Positions 1 through 8,763 are shown, counted from the stretch's first letter. The stretch is DNA of 64,000 nt from JAGVSZ01 sp963716855 (GCA_963716855.1 CAVQUV010000032.1:124001-188000), one strand, 5' to 3'. Notes: generated from the sequence alone by a model not told the origin. Translations and numbers: made by a program.

Positions 1-28
1 ACGGTGGCGCGACCCCGGTTCCTCCTCC

Positions 29-1225
29 ATGCCCGCCGTGGCTAGGTCGCCCGCGCGTCTCATCGCGTGGGTCTGCCTCGCCCACGTCTTCAGCATGACC
101 GGCTTCGCGACTTACCCGGCGCTCCTGCCGATGCTGCAGGGCGAGTGGGCCATGTCGAACACCGAGGCGGGGCTGGTCAGCGGGCTCTTCTTCGCCGGCT
201 ACATGGCCGCGGTGCCGGTCCTCACCGCGCTCACCGACCGCCTGGACGCGCGCCGCATCTACCTCGTCGCGAGCCTCGTCGCCGCGGCCGGCACCGCGGC
301 CTTTGCCCTTTACGCGGACGGTCCGGTGGTCGGCGGGCTGTGCCAGCTTCTCGTCGGCGTCGGGATCGCGGGCACCTACATGCCCGGCTTGCGCGCGCTG
401 ACGGACAACACGCACGGTCCGGCGCAGACGCGCGCGGTGTCCTTCTATACCGCGTTCTTCGGCGTCGGCGTGAGCCTGTCGCTCGTCCTCGCGCAGCAGG
501 TGGCGCAGGCGCATGGCTGGCGTTGGGCGTTCGCGGTCGCGGCCATCGGGCCGCTCGTCTCGGCGGCGATGGTGCTCGCCGGATTGCCGCCGCGGGCCGC
601 GCGCGGCGCAGTGACGGACACGCGGCTGCTCGACTTCCGGCCGGTGCTCGCGAACCGCGAGGCGAGCCGCTACATCTACGGGTACGCGGTGCACTGCTGG
701 GAGCTGTTCGGCTCGCGCTCGTGGATGGTGGCGTTCCTCACTTTCGCCCAGACGATCGTGCCGGCGCCGCTGTCGCCGGCGGCCATCCACGCGCTCGCCA
801 ACCTCGGCTCGCCGGTCGCGAGCATCGTCGGCAACGAAGCGGCGCTCCGCGTCGGGCGCGCGCGCGTGATCGTCGCCGGGATGATGCTCTCCGGGTTGCT
901 GACCTGCGTGCTCGGCTTCGCGGCGGCGCTGCCCTGGCTGCTCGTCGCCGCGCTCGTCGTGGTCCACATGCTGCTCGTGATGAGCGACTCCTCGACGCTC
1001 ACCGCGGGCATGGTCGGCGCCGCCGACCCGCGGATGAAGGGCGCGACGATGGCGGTGCATTCGACGCTCGGGTTCGGCGCGGGCTTCGTGTCGCCGCTCG
1101 TGTTCGGCGCCGCGCTCGACCTTGCCGGCGGCAACCGGTCGATCACGGCGTGGGGCATCGCCTTCGCGACGCTGGGCGCGGGCGCGCTCATCGCCCCGGC
1201 GCTCCTCGGCTTCACGCGGCGATGA
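29..1225 (+). CDS. MFS transporter (first of tandem pair)
   Basis: This is a 398-residue major facilitator superfamily permease, an inner-membrane secondary transporter with about 12 hydrophobic segments along its whole length. The loop after the second helix carries a motif-A-like stretch, TALTDRLDARR, typical of MFS carriers. The substrate cannot be told from sequence. The frame is open to the window edge, so the start could lie upstream; the ATG used here has no clear ribosome binding site. Its stop overlaps the start of the next MFS gene by an ATGA, so the two are probably co-translated. Confidence 0.85.
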   Translation: MPAVARSPARLIAWVCLAHVFSMTGFATYPALLPMLQGEWAMSNTEAGLVSGLFFAGYMAAVPVLTALTDRLDARRIYLVASLVAAAGTAAFALYADGPVVGGLCQLLVGVGIAGTYMPGLRALTDNTHGPAQTRAVSFYTAFFGVGVSLSLVLAQQVAQAHGWRWAFAVAAIGPLVSAAMVLAGLPPRAARGAVTDTRLLDFRPVLANREASRYIYGYAVHCWELFGSRSWMVAFLTFAQTIVPAPLSPAAIHALANLGSPVASIVGNEAALRVGRARVIVAGMMLSGLLTCVLGFAAALPWLLVAALVVVHMLLVMSDSSTLTAGMVGAADPRMKGATMAVHSTLGFGAGFVSPLVFGAALDLAGGNRSITAWGIAFATLGAGALIAPALLGFTRR

Positions 1226-2436
1226 GCGTGCTCTCGCAGCGGCGCGAGCCCTGGCTGCTGCTGACGCTCGCCGCCGTGCAGTTCGCGACGGTCTTCGACT
1301 TCATGATCCCGATGCCGCTCGGCGCGCAGCTGATGGAGCTCTTCGATCTCACGCCGACGCAGTTCGGCCTGCTCGTGTCGGTTTACATGGTGACCGCGTC
1401 GGCGGTCGGATTCGCGGCGTCGTTCGTGGTGGATCGCTTCGACCGGCGCGCGGTCCTGCTCGCGCTCTGCGCCGGCTTCACCGCCACCACGGTGCTCACC
1501 GCGACGGCGCAGAGCTACGCCTGGCTCCTCATCGCGCGCGGGACGGCAGGCGCATTCGGCGGCGTGCTCGCCGCGACGGTGCTCGCGATCGTCGGCGACA
1601 CGGTTCCGGAGGGCGGGCGCGGGCGCGCGCTCGGCGTGGTGATGAGCGGGCCGTCGTTCGCGTCGATCCTCGGGATCCCGATCTCGATCTGGCTCGCCGC
1701 GTGGTCGTCGTGGCGCGCGCCGTTCTTCTTCAACACCGCGCTGTGCGCGGCGATCCTGGCCGCGGCGGTCATGTACGTTCCGCGGGTGCACGCCCATGTG
1801 GCCGCGGCGCGCGGCCGCTCGGCGCTCGCGCAGATCTCCGCCGTCTTCGGGCGCCGGAACCACCTGCGCGCGTTCGCCCTGACGATCGCGCTGAACTTCT
1901 CGGGCTTCCTCATCGTGCCGTTCATCGCACCGTACTTCATCAGCAACGTGGGGATCAGCCAGACCGAGCTGTCGGTTACGTACTTCTGCGGCGGCCTCGC
2001 GGCACTCGTGTTCATGCGTTACATCGGCCGGCTGACCGATCTCCACGGGCGGCGCCGCATGTTCGTGCTCGTCGCGAGCGCATCGGCGTTTGCAACCCTG
2101 CTCGTCACGCACCTGCCGCCGGTCGCGCTGTGGGGCGCCGTGATCGCCCAGGTCCTCATCATGTCGACGTTCCCCGGACGCTACGTGCCGGCGGTGGCGA
2201 TCCTCCAGGGCGCGGTGGTGCCGGAGCTCCGGGGCAGCTTCATGAGCCTGAACGCGGCGCTGCAGCAGCTCTCGGCCGGTATCGCCTCGCTGGTCGCGGC
2301 CGCGATGGTCGGTCGCGGGCCGGGCGGAGAGCTGACCAATTTCGGTACGGTGGGATGGCTGTCGGTCCTCGCGACCGGCTGGGCGATCGCGGTCGCCACC
2401 ACGGTCCGGCCGGCGGCGCGCCCCCTGCAACCCTGA
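1222..2436 (+). CDS. MFS transporter (second of tandem pair)
   Basis: This is a 404-residue MFS permease, probably of the DHA1/AraJ-like drug or metabolite exporter type. The N-terminus (LAAVQFATVFDFMIPMPLG) and the loop motif VDRFDRR fit that group. Both halves are hydrophobic and full length for the family. The ATG overlaps the stop of the preceding MFS gene by four bases. The two proteins are not close copies of each other, so this looks like two different carriers in one operon rather than a recent duplication. Substrate unknown. Confidence 0.85.
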   Translation: MSVLSQRREPWLLLTLAAVQFATVFDFMIPMPLGAQLMELFDLTPTQFGLLVSVYMVTASAVGFAASFVVDRFDRRAVLLALCAGFTATTVLTATAQSYAWLLIARGTAGAFGGVLAATVLAIVGDTVPEGGRGRALGVVMSGPSFASILGIPISIWLAAWSSWRAPFFFNTALCAAILAAAVMYVPRVHAHVAAARGRSALAQISAVFGRRNHLRAFALTIALNFSGFLIVPFIAPYFISNVGISQTELSVTYFCGGLAALVFMRYIGRLTDLHGRRRMFVLVASASAFATLLVTHLPPVALWGAVIAQVLIMSTFPGRYVPAVAILQGAVVPELRGSFMSLNAALQQLSAGIASLVAAAMVGRGPGGELTNFGTVGWLSVLATGWAIAVATTVRPAARPLQP

Positions 2437-2564
2437 GCGCGGATCGGGACAGGGCGCGGGTTGCGCGCCCTTGCCGCTTCCCTTTTCCCGTCTCTCCGCT
2501 TGCGCTACCCTCCGCCACGCGCCTGCGACGATGCATCGCGGGTCCTGCCAACCGAGGAGGCAAG

Positions 2565-2633
2565 ATGTTCCGCGCAGTCGTTCTGACCTTCGCTGCCGTG
2601 CTCTCCGGTGAGGCGCGCCGCAATGGCAGCTGA
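2565..2633 (+). CDS. Short 22-codon ORF with strong Shine-Dalgarno
   Basis: A 22-codon frame starts with ATG six bases after a perfect AGGAGG. It encodes a hydrophobic, signal-peptide-like start (MFRAVVLTFAAVLSG) and stops just inside the following gene, overlapping its start codon. It could be a leader peptide that couples translation of the downstream thiamine-diphosphate enzyme. It could also be the truncated beginning of a lost secreted protein such as a TctC-type binding protein. Nothing beyond the ribosome binding site and the peptide character supports it. Confidence 0.3.
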   Translation: MFRAVVLTFAAVLSGEARRNGS

Positions 2634-4296
2634 AGGCGCGACCACCGCCGCGGGTTTGCTCCTCGACGCCCTGTACGCGCATGGCGTCGAGTATTTCTTC
2701 GCCAACGCCGGCACCGATTTCCCGCCGGTGATCGAGGCGTTCGCGCGCGGCGCCGCGACCGCGCGCGCCTATCCGCGCCCGATGGTCGTCCCGCACGAGA
2801 GCGTGGCGGTCGGCATGGCGCACGGCTACTACCTTGCCACCGGCCGTCCGCAGGCGGTGATGGTGCACGTCAACGTCGGCACCGCGAACTGCCTCAACAA
2901 CCTGATCAACGCGGCCCGCGACAACGTGCCGATCCTGCTGCTCGCGGGGCGCACGCCGGTCACCGAGCGCGGCCGCAAGGGCTCGCGCACGCGCCCGATC
3001 CACTGGGCGCAGGAAATGTTCGACCAGGCCGGGATGCTGCGCGAGATCGTGAAGTGGGACTACGAGCTGCGCTATCCCGAGCAGGCCGCCGACGCGGTGC
3101 GCCGCGCGCTCGAGATCGCGATGACGCCGCCGCGCGGACCGGTGTACCTGGTGCTGCCGCGCGAAGCGCTCGCGGGCGACGTGCCCGCCAACGTCGACAC
3201 TTCGCCGCGCGCCGTGCCGGCCGCGCCGCGCCCCGACCCCGAGGCGGTCGCGCGCCTCGCGCAGTGGATCGCGGCGGCCGAGTTCCCGCTCGTGATCGCC
3301 TCGGCGTCGGGCCGCGATCCCGCGTCCGTGCCCGCGCTCGCGCACCTGGCGGAGCGGTTCGGGATCGGGGTCGTGTCCGCCTGGCCGCGCTACGTGAACC
3401 TGCCGGCGAGCCATCCGATGCACCTCGGCTACGCGCCGGGCGAGGCGCTGCGCGAGGCCGATCTCGTCGTGGCGCTCGAGAGCGATGCGCCATGGTTTCC
3501 GCACCTCGAATCCCCGCGCGCCGCCGCACGCATCGCGCACGTCGGCATCGACCCGACCTTCGCGCGCTACCCGATGCGCAGTTTCCCGAGCGATCTCTCG
3601 ATCGCGGGCGAGCCGCGCGTGGTGCTGGAGGCACTCGCGGCGGCGCTCGGCGCGCTCGCTGGAGACGCGCGGATCGGGACGCGGCGGGCGGCGCTCGCTG
3701 CGCGTGCGTCGGCGCGGCGTCCGCAGGCGCATGCGACCGACCCGATCACGCCGGAGTGGATCAGCCGCTGCATCGCCGAGGTGAAGGGCGAGGACGCGCT
3801 GGTGATCAACGAGTATCCCTTGCGGCTCGATCACTGCGCCTTCGAGCGGCCGGGCAGCTACTTCGGGCTCTCCCCCGCGGGCGGCCTCGGCTGGGGGCTG
3901 GGCGCCGCGCTCGGGGCGAAGCTCGCGGCGCCGGAGCGCCTCGTCATCGCCACGCTCGGCGACGGCGCGTACGTGTTCGCCAACCCGACCGCGGGCCACT
4001 GGGCGGCGCGCGCGTACGGCCTGCCGATCCTCACCGTGGTGTTCAACAACTCGCGCTGGGCGGCGGTGCGGAACGCCACGGTCGCCATGTACAAGGACGG
4101 CGTCGCCGCGCGCGCCGGCGGAACGCTGCTCGCGGATCTCAGCCCGAGCCCCGACTACGCGAAGCTCGTGGAGGCGCACGACGGCTACGGCGAGCGCGTG
4201 GAGCGCGCCGAGGCGCTGCCGGGCGCGCTGGCGCGCGCGATCGCCGAGACTCGCCGCGGGCGGCAGGCGCTGCTCGACGTGGTCTGCGATTACTAG
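2623..4296 (+). CDS. Thiamine-diphosphate-dependent enzyme, acetolactate synthase-like
   Basis: About 557 residues with the three-domain layout of the acetolactate synthase/benzoylformate decarboxylase family. The N-terminal PYR domain has the activating glutamate in the PHESVAVGMAHGYY context. The C-terminal PP domain has GDGAYVF about 25 residues before NN, the ThDP/Mg site. ATG 2623 was chosen over GTG 2608 because a GGTGAGG lies about 10 bases upstream of it. It is probably a cytoplasmic 2-oxoacid decarboxylase or carboligase, but the substrate is unknown. No acetolactate synthase small subunit lies nearby, which argues against a branched-chain biosynthetic role. Confidence 0.8.
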   Translation: MAAEGATTAAGLLLDALYAHGVEYFFANAGTDFPPVIEAFARGAATARAYPRPMVVPHESVAVGMAHGYYLATGRPQAVMVHVNVGTANCLNNLINAARDNVPILLLAGRTPVTERGRKGSRTRPIHWAQEMFDQAGMLREIVKWDYELRYPEQAADAVRRALEIAMTPPRGPVYLVLPREALAGDVPANVDTSPRAVPAAPRPDPEAVARLAQWIAAAEFPLVIASASGRDPASVPALAHLAERFGIGVVSAWPRYVNLPASHPMHLGYAPGEALREADLVVALESDAPWFPHLESPRAAARIAHVGIDPTFARYPMRSFPSDLSIAGEPRVVLEALAAALGALAGDARIGTRRAALAARASARRPQAHATDPITPEWISRCIAEVKGEDALVINEYPLRLDHCAFERPGSYFGLSPAGGLGWGLGAALGAKLAAPERLVIATLGDGAYVFANPTAGHWAARAYGLPILTVVFNNSRWAAVRNATVAMYKDGVAARAGGTLLADLSPSPDYAKLVEAHDGYGERVERAEALPGALARAIAETRRGRQALLDVVCDY

Positions 4297-4330
4297 CGTG
4301 CGCTCGCGTCAGCGAGGAGCACGGGATGTT

Positions 4331-4380
4331 CCCCTCTCCCGTGGCGATAGCCGGGGGAGAGGGCTAGGGGAGAGGGCTAG
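4331..4380. repeat. Hairpin plus 13-bp tandem repeat between convergent genes
   Basis: CCCCTCTCCC (4331-4340) can pair with GGGAGAGGG (4355-4363). A 13-base unit GGGAGAGGGCTAG then occurs twice in tandem (4355-4367 and 4368-4380), the second copy running into the stop codon of the minus-strand gene. It sits between two convergent genes, so it may act as a bidirectional terminator. It also resembles the dispersed GGGAGAGGG palindromic repeats common in proteobacterial intergenic regions. Confidence 0.5.
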
Positions 4381-5405
4381 GCCGCGCGCGCCTTGGGCGC
4401 GGCTTCCCGGCGGCACAGCCGCCGGATGTTGCCCTCGTAGATCTTCTGCCGGTCTGCGGCGCTCACCTTCAACTCATCGACGATCTTGATCGTCCAGCGG
4501 ATGTACGCCGAGCCCTGCTCCGGGTCGAACGGCGAGTCGGATGCGAACACGACGTTGTCCGCGCCGAAGAACGCGAGGCCGCATTCGGTCGCCGGGATCG
4601 ATCCGAACACCGCGGTGTCGGCGTAGAAGTTGCGGAAGTAGTCGATCGGGCGCTTCTTCATCCACGCCAGCTTCGCGCGCAGGTCCTCGTCGGAGGTGCG
4701 CTTGCCGATCTGGTCCCAGCCCGGTCCGACCCGGCCCTCGAAGTAGGGAACCATGCCGCCGAGGTGATGCGTGATCACCTTCAGCTTCGGGTGCTTTTCG
4801 TATAGGCCGGCGAACACGATGCGCGCCATCGCGACGCTCGTTTCATAGGGCCAGCCGAAGGTCCACCAGATCTCCCACTCGCTCTTCGTCTCCGACGCGT
4901 AGTCGGGAAAGTCCTTGCCGCGCGTCGGGTGCATCCAGATCGGCATGTCGAGCTTCGCCATGAGGTCGAAGAGCGGCAGCGTCTCGGGCGCGGTGAGCGG
5001 CTTCCCGCCGTTGTTGGTGTAGACCTGCACGCCGCAGGCGCCGAGCTGGGTCACCGCGCGCTCCGCCTCGCGCAGCATCGCGTCGGGGTCGTTCATCGGC
5101 AGCCCCGCGACGAAGCCGAAGAAGCGATCCGGGTGCTTCGCGCACAGCGCGGCGAAGGAATCGTTGGCGAGCTTCGCCATCTCGGCCGCGTCCGGCCCGA
5201 AGTCCTCGACCGGCGGCGCGGCGAGCGAGACGATCTGGCGGTAGTCGGCGCCGAACTCGTCCATGATCCGGAACCGGGCGTCGAGGTCGACGATGCAGGG
5301 AATCACCCGCACGCGGCGCGCCATGTCCTTCCAGTTCGCGCCGAGCGTGAGCATGCGGTCGAAGTACGGCTTCGGGAACAGGTGGTTGAACGCGTCGATT
5401 TTCAC
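4377..5405 (-). CDS. Amidohydrolase family protein (ACMSD/resorcylate decarboxylase-like)
   Basis: A 342-residue amidohydrolase-2 (COG2159) TIM-barrel protein, relatives of which decarboxylate or hydrolyse aromatic acids. The GTG start follows a good AGGAGG. The usual N-terminal D-x-H-x-H metal motif reads DAFNH, so the first histidine is replaced by phenylalanine. The later histidine (VITHHLGGMVPYF) and aspartate (FASDSPFDPEQG) are present. Several enzymes of this group work with an incomplete metal set, so activity is not excluded. The substrate is unknown; the thiamine enzyme on the opposite strand is the nearest complete gene. Confidence 0.8.
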   Translation of the reverse strand: MKIDAFNHLFPKPYFDRMLTLGANWKDMARRVRVIPCIVDLDARFRIMDEFGADYRQIVSLAAPPVEDFGPDAAEMAKLANDSFAALCAKHPDRFFGFVAGLPMNDPDAMLREAERAVTQLGACGVQVYTNNGGKPLTAPETLPLFDLMAKLDMPIWMHPTRGKDFPDYASETKSEWEIWWTFGWPYETSVAMARIVFAGLYEKHPKLKVITHHLGGMVPYFEGRVGPGWDQIGKRTSDEDLRAKLAWMKKRPIDYFRNFYADTAVFGSIPATECGLAFFGADNVVFASDSPFDPEQGSAYIRWTIKIVDELKVSAADRQKIYEGNIRRLCRREAAPKARAA

Positions 5406-5543
5406 GGGATCCTCCTGAATCGGGCGCCGTCATCTTGACGGAGACCGCCGGGATTGCCAACATCCCGCCCGCGCCGGGAGGACGTGCTGCACTGCGTCGC
5501 GCCGGAAGTCATCCGCGTCCCTGCGTCCGAAAGTCGCCAGGAA

Positions 5544-5794
5544 GTGAAATCCAGCAACCGCGTCATCGTCGCCGGCGCCGGGCCGGTCGGGCTTCTCGTC
5601 GGGCTCGCGCTCGCGCGGCAGGACGTTCCGGTCGTCGTGCTCGAGGCCGAGCCCGGCCTCACCCACGACCCTCGGTCCGGCGCCAGCGCTTCGACGAGAT
5701 CCGGCGCGCAAACGCCGACCCGGCGCTCGCCAGGGACTTCCTCCTGCAGAGCTCGATGATCGCGAGCCTCCGGCGGGAACGGTCGATCGACTGA
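5544..5794 (+). pseudogene. Remnant of FAD-dependent aromatic monooxygenase (internal deletion)
   Basis: A GTG start encodes about 45 residues of a perfect FAD-binding N-terminus (RVIVAGAGPVGLLVGLALARQ, ending VVLEAEPGLTHDPR). This is the Rossmann GxGxxG of MhpA/UbiH-type hydroxylases. At about 5675-5681 the coding sense jumps to another frame. That frame encodes RQRFDEIRRANADPALARDF followed by LLQSSMIASLRR and a stop, which resembles the C-terminus of the same enzyme class. The middle, about 1.2-1.4 kb by comparison with a roughly 500-550-residue family, is missing. It is a decayed gene and should not be read as a small protein. Confidence 0.7.
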
Positions 5795-5959
5795 CCACCG
5801 GCGGCGCGCTGTGGCGCGCACACGGGGGTTTCCGCATAATCTCCTGTCTCCCGCACCGGAACGAGGTATGCCCCGGCGCGAGACGCCACAAGAAGACCAT
5901 AGCGCAGGAGTCCGCGCGCCCGACCACGCGCGGCGACGAGAGGAGAGGAGAGAAAGACC

Positions 5960-7663
5960 GTGGAGAAAGTCTGGCTGAAGCGGTACCCGCCCGGCGTGCC
6001 GCACGAGGTGCGCTACGACGAGTTCGAATCGGTGCGCGACCTGTTCGAGGCGAGCGTGAAGAAGTTCGGCGACCGGCCCGCGTACCACAACATGGGCAAG
6101 TCGATCACCTTCGCCGACCTCGACCGGATGTCGCGCGCGTTCGGGGCGTGGCTGCAGGCGAACGGGTTCGGCAAGGGGACCCGCGTCGCGATCATGATGC
6201 CGAACGTGCTGCAGTATCCGGTGGCGCTGTTCGGGACGCACCGCGCGGGCGGCATCGTCGTCAACGTCAATCCGCTGTACACCGCGCGCGAGCTCGAGCA
6301 CCAGCTCAAGGACTCGGGCGCCGAGGTGATCGTCATCCTCGAGAACTTCGCCGCCACGCTGCAGCAGGTGCTGCCGCGCACGCCGGTAAAGAAGGTCGTG
6401 ATCGCCGCGCTCGGCGACCTGCTCGGATTCAAGGGCAAGATCGTCAACCTCGTCGTGCGCCACGTGAAGAAGATGGTGCCGGCGTTCGAGCTGCCGAATG
6501 CGCTGAGGTTCAACGACGTGATCGCCGACGGCGCGCGCCGCGAGCTCAGGCCGGTCGCCGTCGGACACGACGACATCGCGTTCCTGCAGTACACCGGCGG
6601 CACGACGGGGGTCGCCAAGGGCGCGATGCTCACTCACCGGAACATCCTCTCGAACCTCGAGATGGTCCGGGCGTGGATGCTGCCGTTCCTCGGCGAGACG
6701 CCGCAGACCGTGATCACCGCGCTGCCGCTCTATCACATCTTTTCGCTGACGGCGAACTGCCTGACGTACATGAAGATGGGCGGCTGCAACGTGCTGATCA
6801 CGAATCCGCGCGACATCCCGGCTTTCGCGAAGGAACTGCAGAAGCACAAGTTCACGACCATTACCGGCGTGAACACGCTCTACAACGCCCTGCTCAACAA
6901 CGCCGAGTTCCTCAAGCTGGACTTCAGCTCGCTCAAGTGCGCGATCGGCGGCGGGATGGCGGTGCAGAAGGCGGTCGCCGAGCGCTGGAAGCAGGCGACG
7001 GGCGTGCCCCTCATCGAGGCCTATGGCCTCACCGAGACCTCGCCGGCGGCGACCCTCAATCCGCTCGACCTCAAGGAGTTCAACGGCTCGATCGGCCTGC
7101 CGGCGCCTTCGACCGAGGTCGGCATCCGCGCCGACGACGGCCGCTGGCTGCCGATCTGGGACGGCGTGCGGCCGGTCGAGGAGTGCACCGGCGAGATCTG
7201 CATCAAGGGGCCGCAGGTGATGGCCGGCTACTGGCAGAAGCCCGAGGAGACCGCGAAGGTGATGACGCCCGACGGCTTCTTCATGACCGGCGACATCGGG
7301 TACATGGACCGGGAAGGGTTCACCCGCATCGTCGACCGCAAGAAGGACATGATCCTCGTGTCGGGCTTCAACGTGTACCCGAACGAGATCGAGGGCGTGC
7401 TCGCGATGCATCCGGGCGTGCTGGAGTGCGCGGCGATCGGCGTGCCGGACGCGAAGTCGGGCGAGGCGGTGAAGGTGTTCGTCGTGAAGAAGGACCCGGC
7501 CCTCACCGAAGACTCGATCCGCAAGCACTGCGAAGAGCATCTCACCGGCTACAAGCGACCGCGCTACATCGAGTTCCGCGCCGAACTGCCGAAGACGAAC
7601 GTCGGCAAGATCCTGCGCCGCGCGCTGCGCGACGAGGAGCTCGGGCAGAAGAAGGCCGCGTAG
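5960..7663 (+). CDS. fadD: Long-chain fatty acid-CoA ligase
   Basis: A 567-residue AMP-forming acyl-CoA synthetase that activates free fatty acids to acyl-CoA with ATP, feeding beta-oxidation. The P-loop-like YTGGTTGVAKGAM, the adenylate motif EAYGLTETSP and the C-terminal hinge (GDIGYMDREGFTRIVDRKKDMI) with the catalytic lysine region PKTNVGKILRR are all present. Length and N-terminus (MEKVWLKRYPPGVP) match proteobacterial FadD. The GTG start is preceded by a long purine-rich GAGGAGAGGAGAG stretch. It is followed by a strong hairpin, so it is probably monocistronic. Confidence 0.93.
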   Translation: MEKVWLKRYPPGVPHEVRYDEFESVRDLFEASVKKFGDRPAYHNMGKSITFADLDRMSRAFGAWLQANGFGKGTRVAIMMPNVLQYPVALFGTHRAGGIVVNVNPLYTARELEHQLKDSGAEVIVILENFAATLQQVLPRTPVKKVVIAALGDLLGFKGKIVNLVVRHVKKMVPAFELPNALRFNDVIADGARRELRPVAVGHDDIAFLQYTGGTTGVAKGAMLTHRNILSNLEMVRAWMLPFLGETPQTVITALPLYHIFSLTANCLTYMKMGGCNVLITNPRDIPAFAKELQKHKFTTITGVNTLYNALLNNAEFLKLDFSSLKCAIGGGMAVQKAVAERWKQATGVPLIEAYGLTETSPAATLNPLDLKEFNGSIGLPAPSTEVGIRADDGRWLPIWDGVRPVEECTGEICIKGPQVMAGYWQKPEETAKVMTPDGFFMTGDIGYMDREGFTRIVDRKKDMILVSGFNVYPNEIEGVLAMHPGVLECAAIGVPDAKSGEAVKVFVVKKDPALTEDSIRKHCEEHLTGYKRPRYIEFRAELPKTNVGKILRRALRDEELGQKKAA

Positions 7664-7702
7664 CCGGAGGCCGCCGGCCGCACATCCTCAGCCGCTACCG
7701 GA

Positions 7703-7728
7703 AGCCCGCCGGGCACGCCCGGCGGGCT
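7703..7728 (+). terminator. Candidate terminator after fadD
   Basis: AGCCCGCCGGG (7703-7713) and CCCGGCGGGCT (7718-7728) form a perfect 11-bp GC-rich stem with a four-base loop, directly downstream of fadD and 14 bases before the next ATG. There is only a short T-containing tail (CCGCTTCT), as is usual in very GC-rich genomes. Confidence 0.6.
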
Positions 7729-7742
7729 CCGCTTCTGCGCCC

Positions 7743-8657
7743 ATGAGACTGGACCGCTTCGCCGCCGGAATCGCGCTGCTGATGGTCACCGTGCTGTCGT
7801 GGGGCGGGACCTTCCCGGTGGGCAAGGCCGCGGTCGCGGGCATCGATCCGTTCTGGCTCGCGGCGATCCGGTATGGCGTGACCGTCTTCGTGTTCGCCGC
7901 GGTCCTGGCGGCGGTCGAGGGATGGTCCGCCTTCGACTACCAGGGCCGGTTCGCCACCGCGGCCGTGATCGGCATCGTCGGTTTCGGGGGCTTCAACACG
8001 CTCGCGTTCATCGGCCTCCAGTACAGCAAGGCCGAGCACGTCGCGCTGATCAACGCGCTGCAGGCCCCGATCACCGCGCTCGCGCACTGGGCCTGGCGCG
8101 GCGTGCGTCCGGCGAACGTCACGCTCGCGTGCATGGCGGTCGCCTTCGTCGGGGTGTTCTTCGTCGCGACGCACGGGGATCCGGCCGCCGCCCTGAGGGG
8201 CGGCTCGCTCATCGGGGACCTGCTTGCGCTCGCGGCCGCGGTGAGCTGGGTGGTCTTCTCGCTCGGCGTGGTCAAACTCGCCGGGTTCAGCGCGATCCGC
8301 TACATGACCCTCACGTGCATCCCCGGTGCGGTCGCCCTCTTCGCGTTTGCGCTCGTCGCCACCGCGCTCGGCGCCGTCGTGCCGGACGCAGCGACGCTCC
8401 GCGCCCACGGCTGGGAGGTGGCCTATCTCATCGTGTTCACGTCGATCGTCGGGGTGATGTGCTGGATCGCGGGCATCCAGCGGGTCGGGCCGCTCAACGC
8501 CGCCCTGCTGGCGAATCTCGTGCCGATCGTCGCGTTCGCGATCGGGGCCGTGGTCGGGACGCCGTTCGACGCGTTCGAGCTGGCCGGCGCCGCCCTGGTC
8601 ATAGCGGCCCTGATGGCCAACAACCTCCTCCTTCGGCGCCGGGCCGCGCGCGGGTGA
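7743..8657 (+). CDS. EamA/DMT family transporter
   Basis: A 304-residue integral membrane protein with about ten transmembrane segments in two EamA repeats (roughly residues 5-140 and 155-295). The first helix motif LSWGGTFPVGKAAV is typical of drug/metabolite transporter superfamily exporters (RhaT/YdcZ-like group). It is probably an inner-membrane exporter of an amino acid or small metabolite; substrate not predictable. It stands between two hairpins (7703-7728 and 8665-8683), which suggests its own transcript. Confidence 0.85.
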   Translation: MRLDRFAAGIALLMVTVLSWGGTFPVGKAAVAGIDPFWLAAIRYGVTVFVFAAVLAAVEGWSAFDYQGRFATAAVIGIVGFGGFNTLAFIGLQYSKAEHVALINALQAPITALAHWAWRGVRPANVTLACMAVAFVGVFFVATHGDPAAALRGGSLIGDLLALAAAVSWVVFSLGVVKLAGFSAIRYMTLTCIPGAVALFAFALVATALGAVVPDAATLRAHGWEVAYLIVFTSIVGVMCWIAGIQRVGPLNAALLANLVPIVAFAIGAVVGTPFDAFELAGAALVIAALMANNLLLRRRAARG

Positions 8658-8664
8658 GGTCTTT

Positions 8665-8683
8665 CCGCGGGTCTTGCCCGCGG
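8665..8683 (+). terminator. Candidate terminator after DMT gene
   Basis: CCGCGGG (8665-8671) and CCCGCGG (8677-8683) form a 7-bp stem with a TCTTG loop eight bases after the DMT stop codon. A clear T-run is missing, so termination strength is uncertain. Confidence 0.45.
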
Positions 8684-8726
8684 TTAGTGCGCCGCAACAA
8701 ATCCTCTGGTATAAACACGCGAGCGT

Positions 8727-8744
8727 ATTAACCACGTCGTTAAT
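8727..8744. promoter_or_regulatory. Inverted repeat upstream of phaZ (candidate operator)
   Basis: ATTAAC (8727-8732) and GTTAAT (8739-8744) are a perfect inverted repeat with a 6-bp spacer, in an AT-rich patch that stands out from the GC-rich surroundings. A TATAAA (8710-8715) lies just upstream and could be a -10 box, but I see no good -35. The Shine-Dalgarno AGGAGG of phaZ starts seven bases downstream, so a repressor bound here could block transcription of the depolymerase gene. Confidence 0.4.
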
Positions 8745-8763
8745 TGCGACAGGAGGTTAGGGA

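Noticed and set aside
676..4179. Very long minus-strand frame opposite the MFS and thiamine-enzyme genes
   Set aside because: It is arginine-rich low-complexity translation without any domain, lies opposite three well-supported genes, and is the usual antisense shadow in GC-rich DNA.
5812..5840. Promoter for fadD (CATAAT with an upstream TGGCGC)
   Set aside because: The -10 is good but the -35 is poor, so I could not support it as a promoter.
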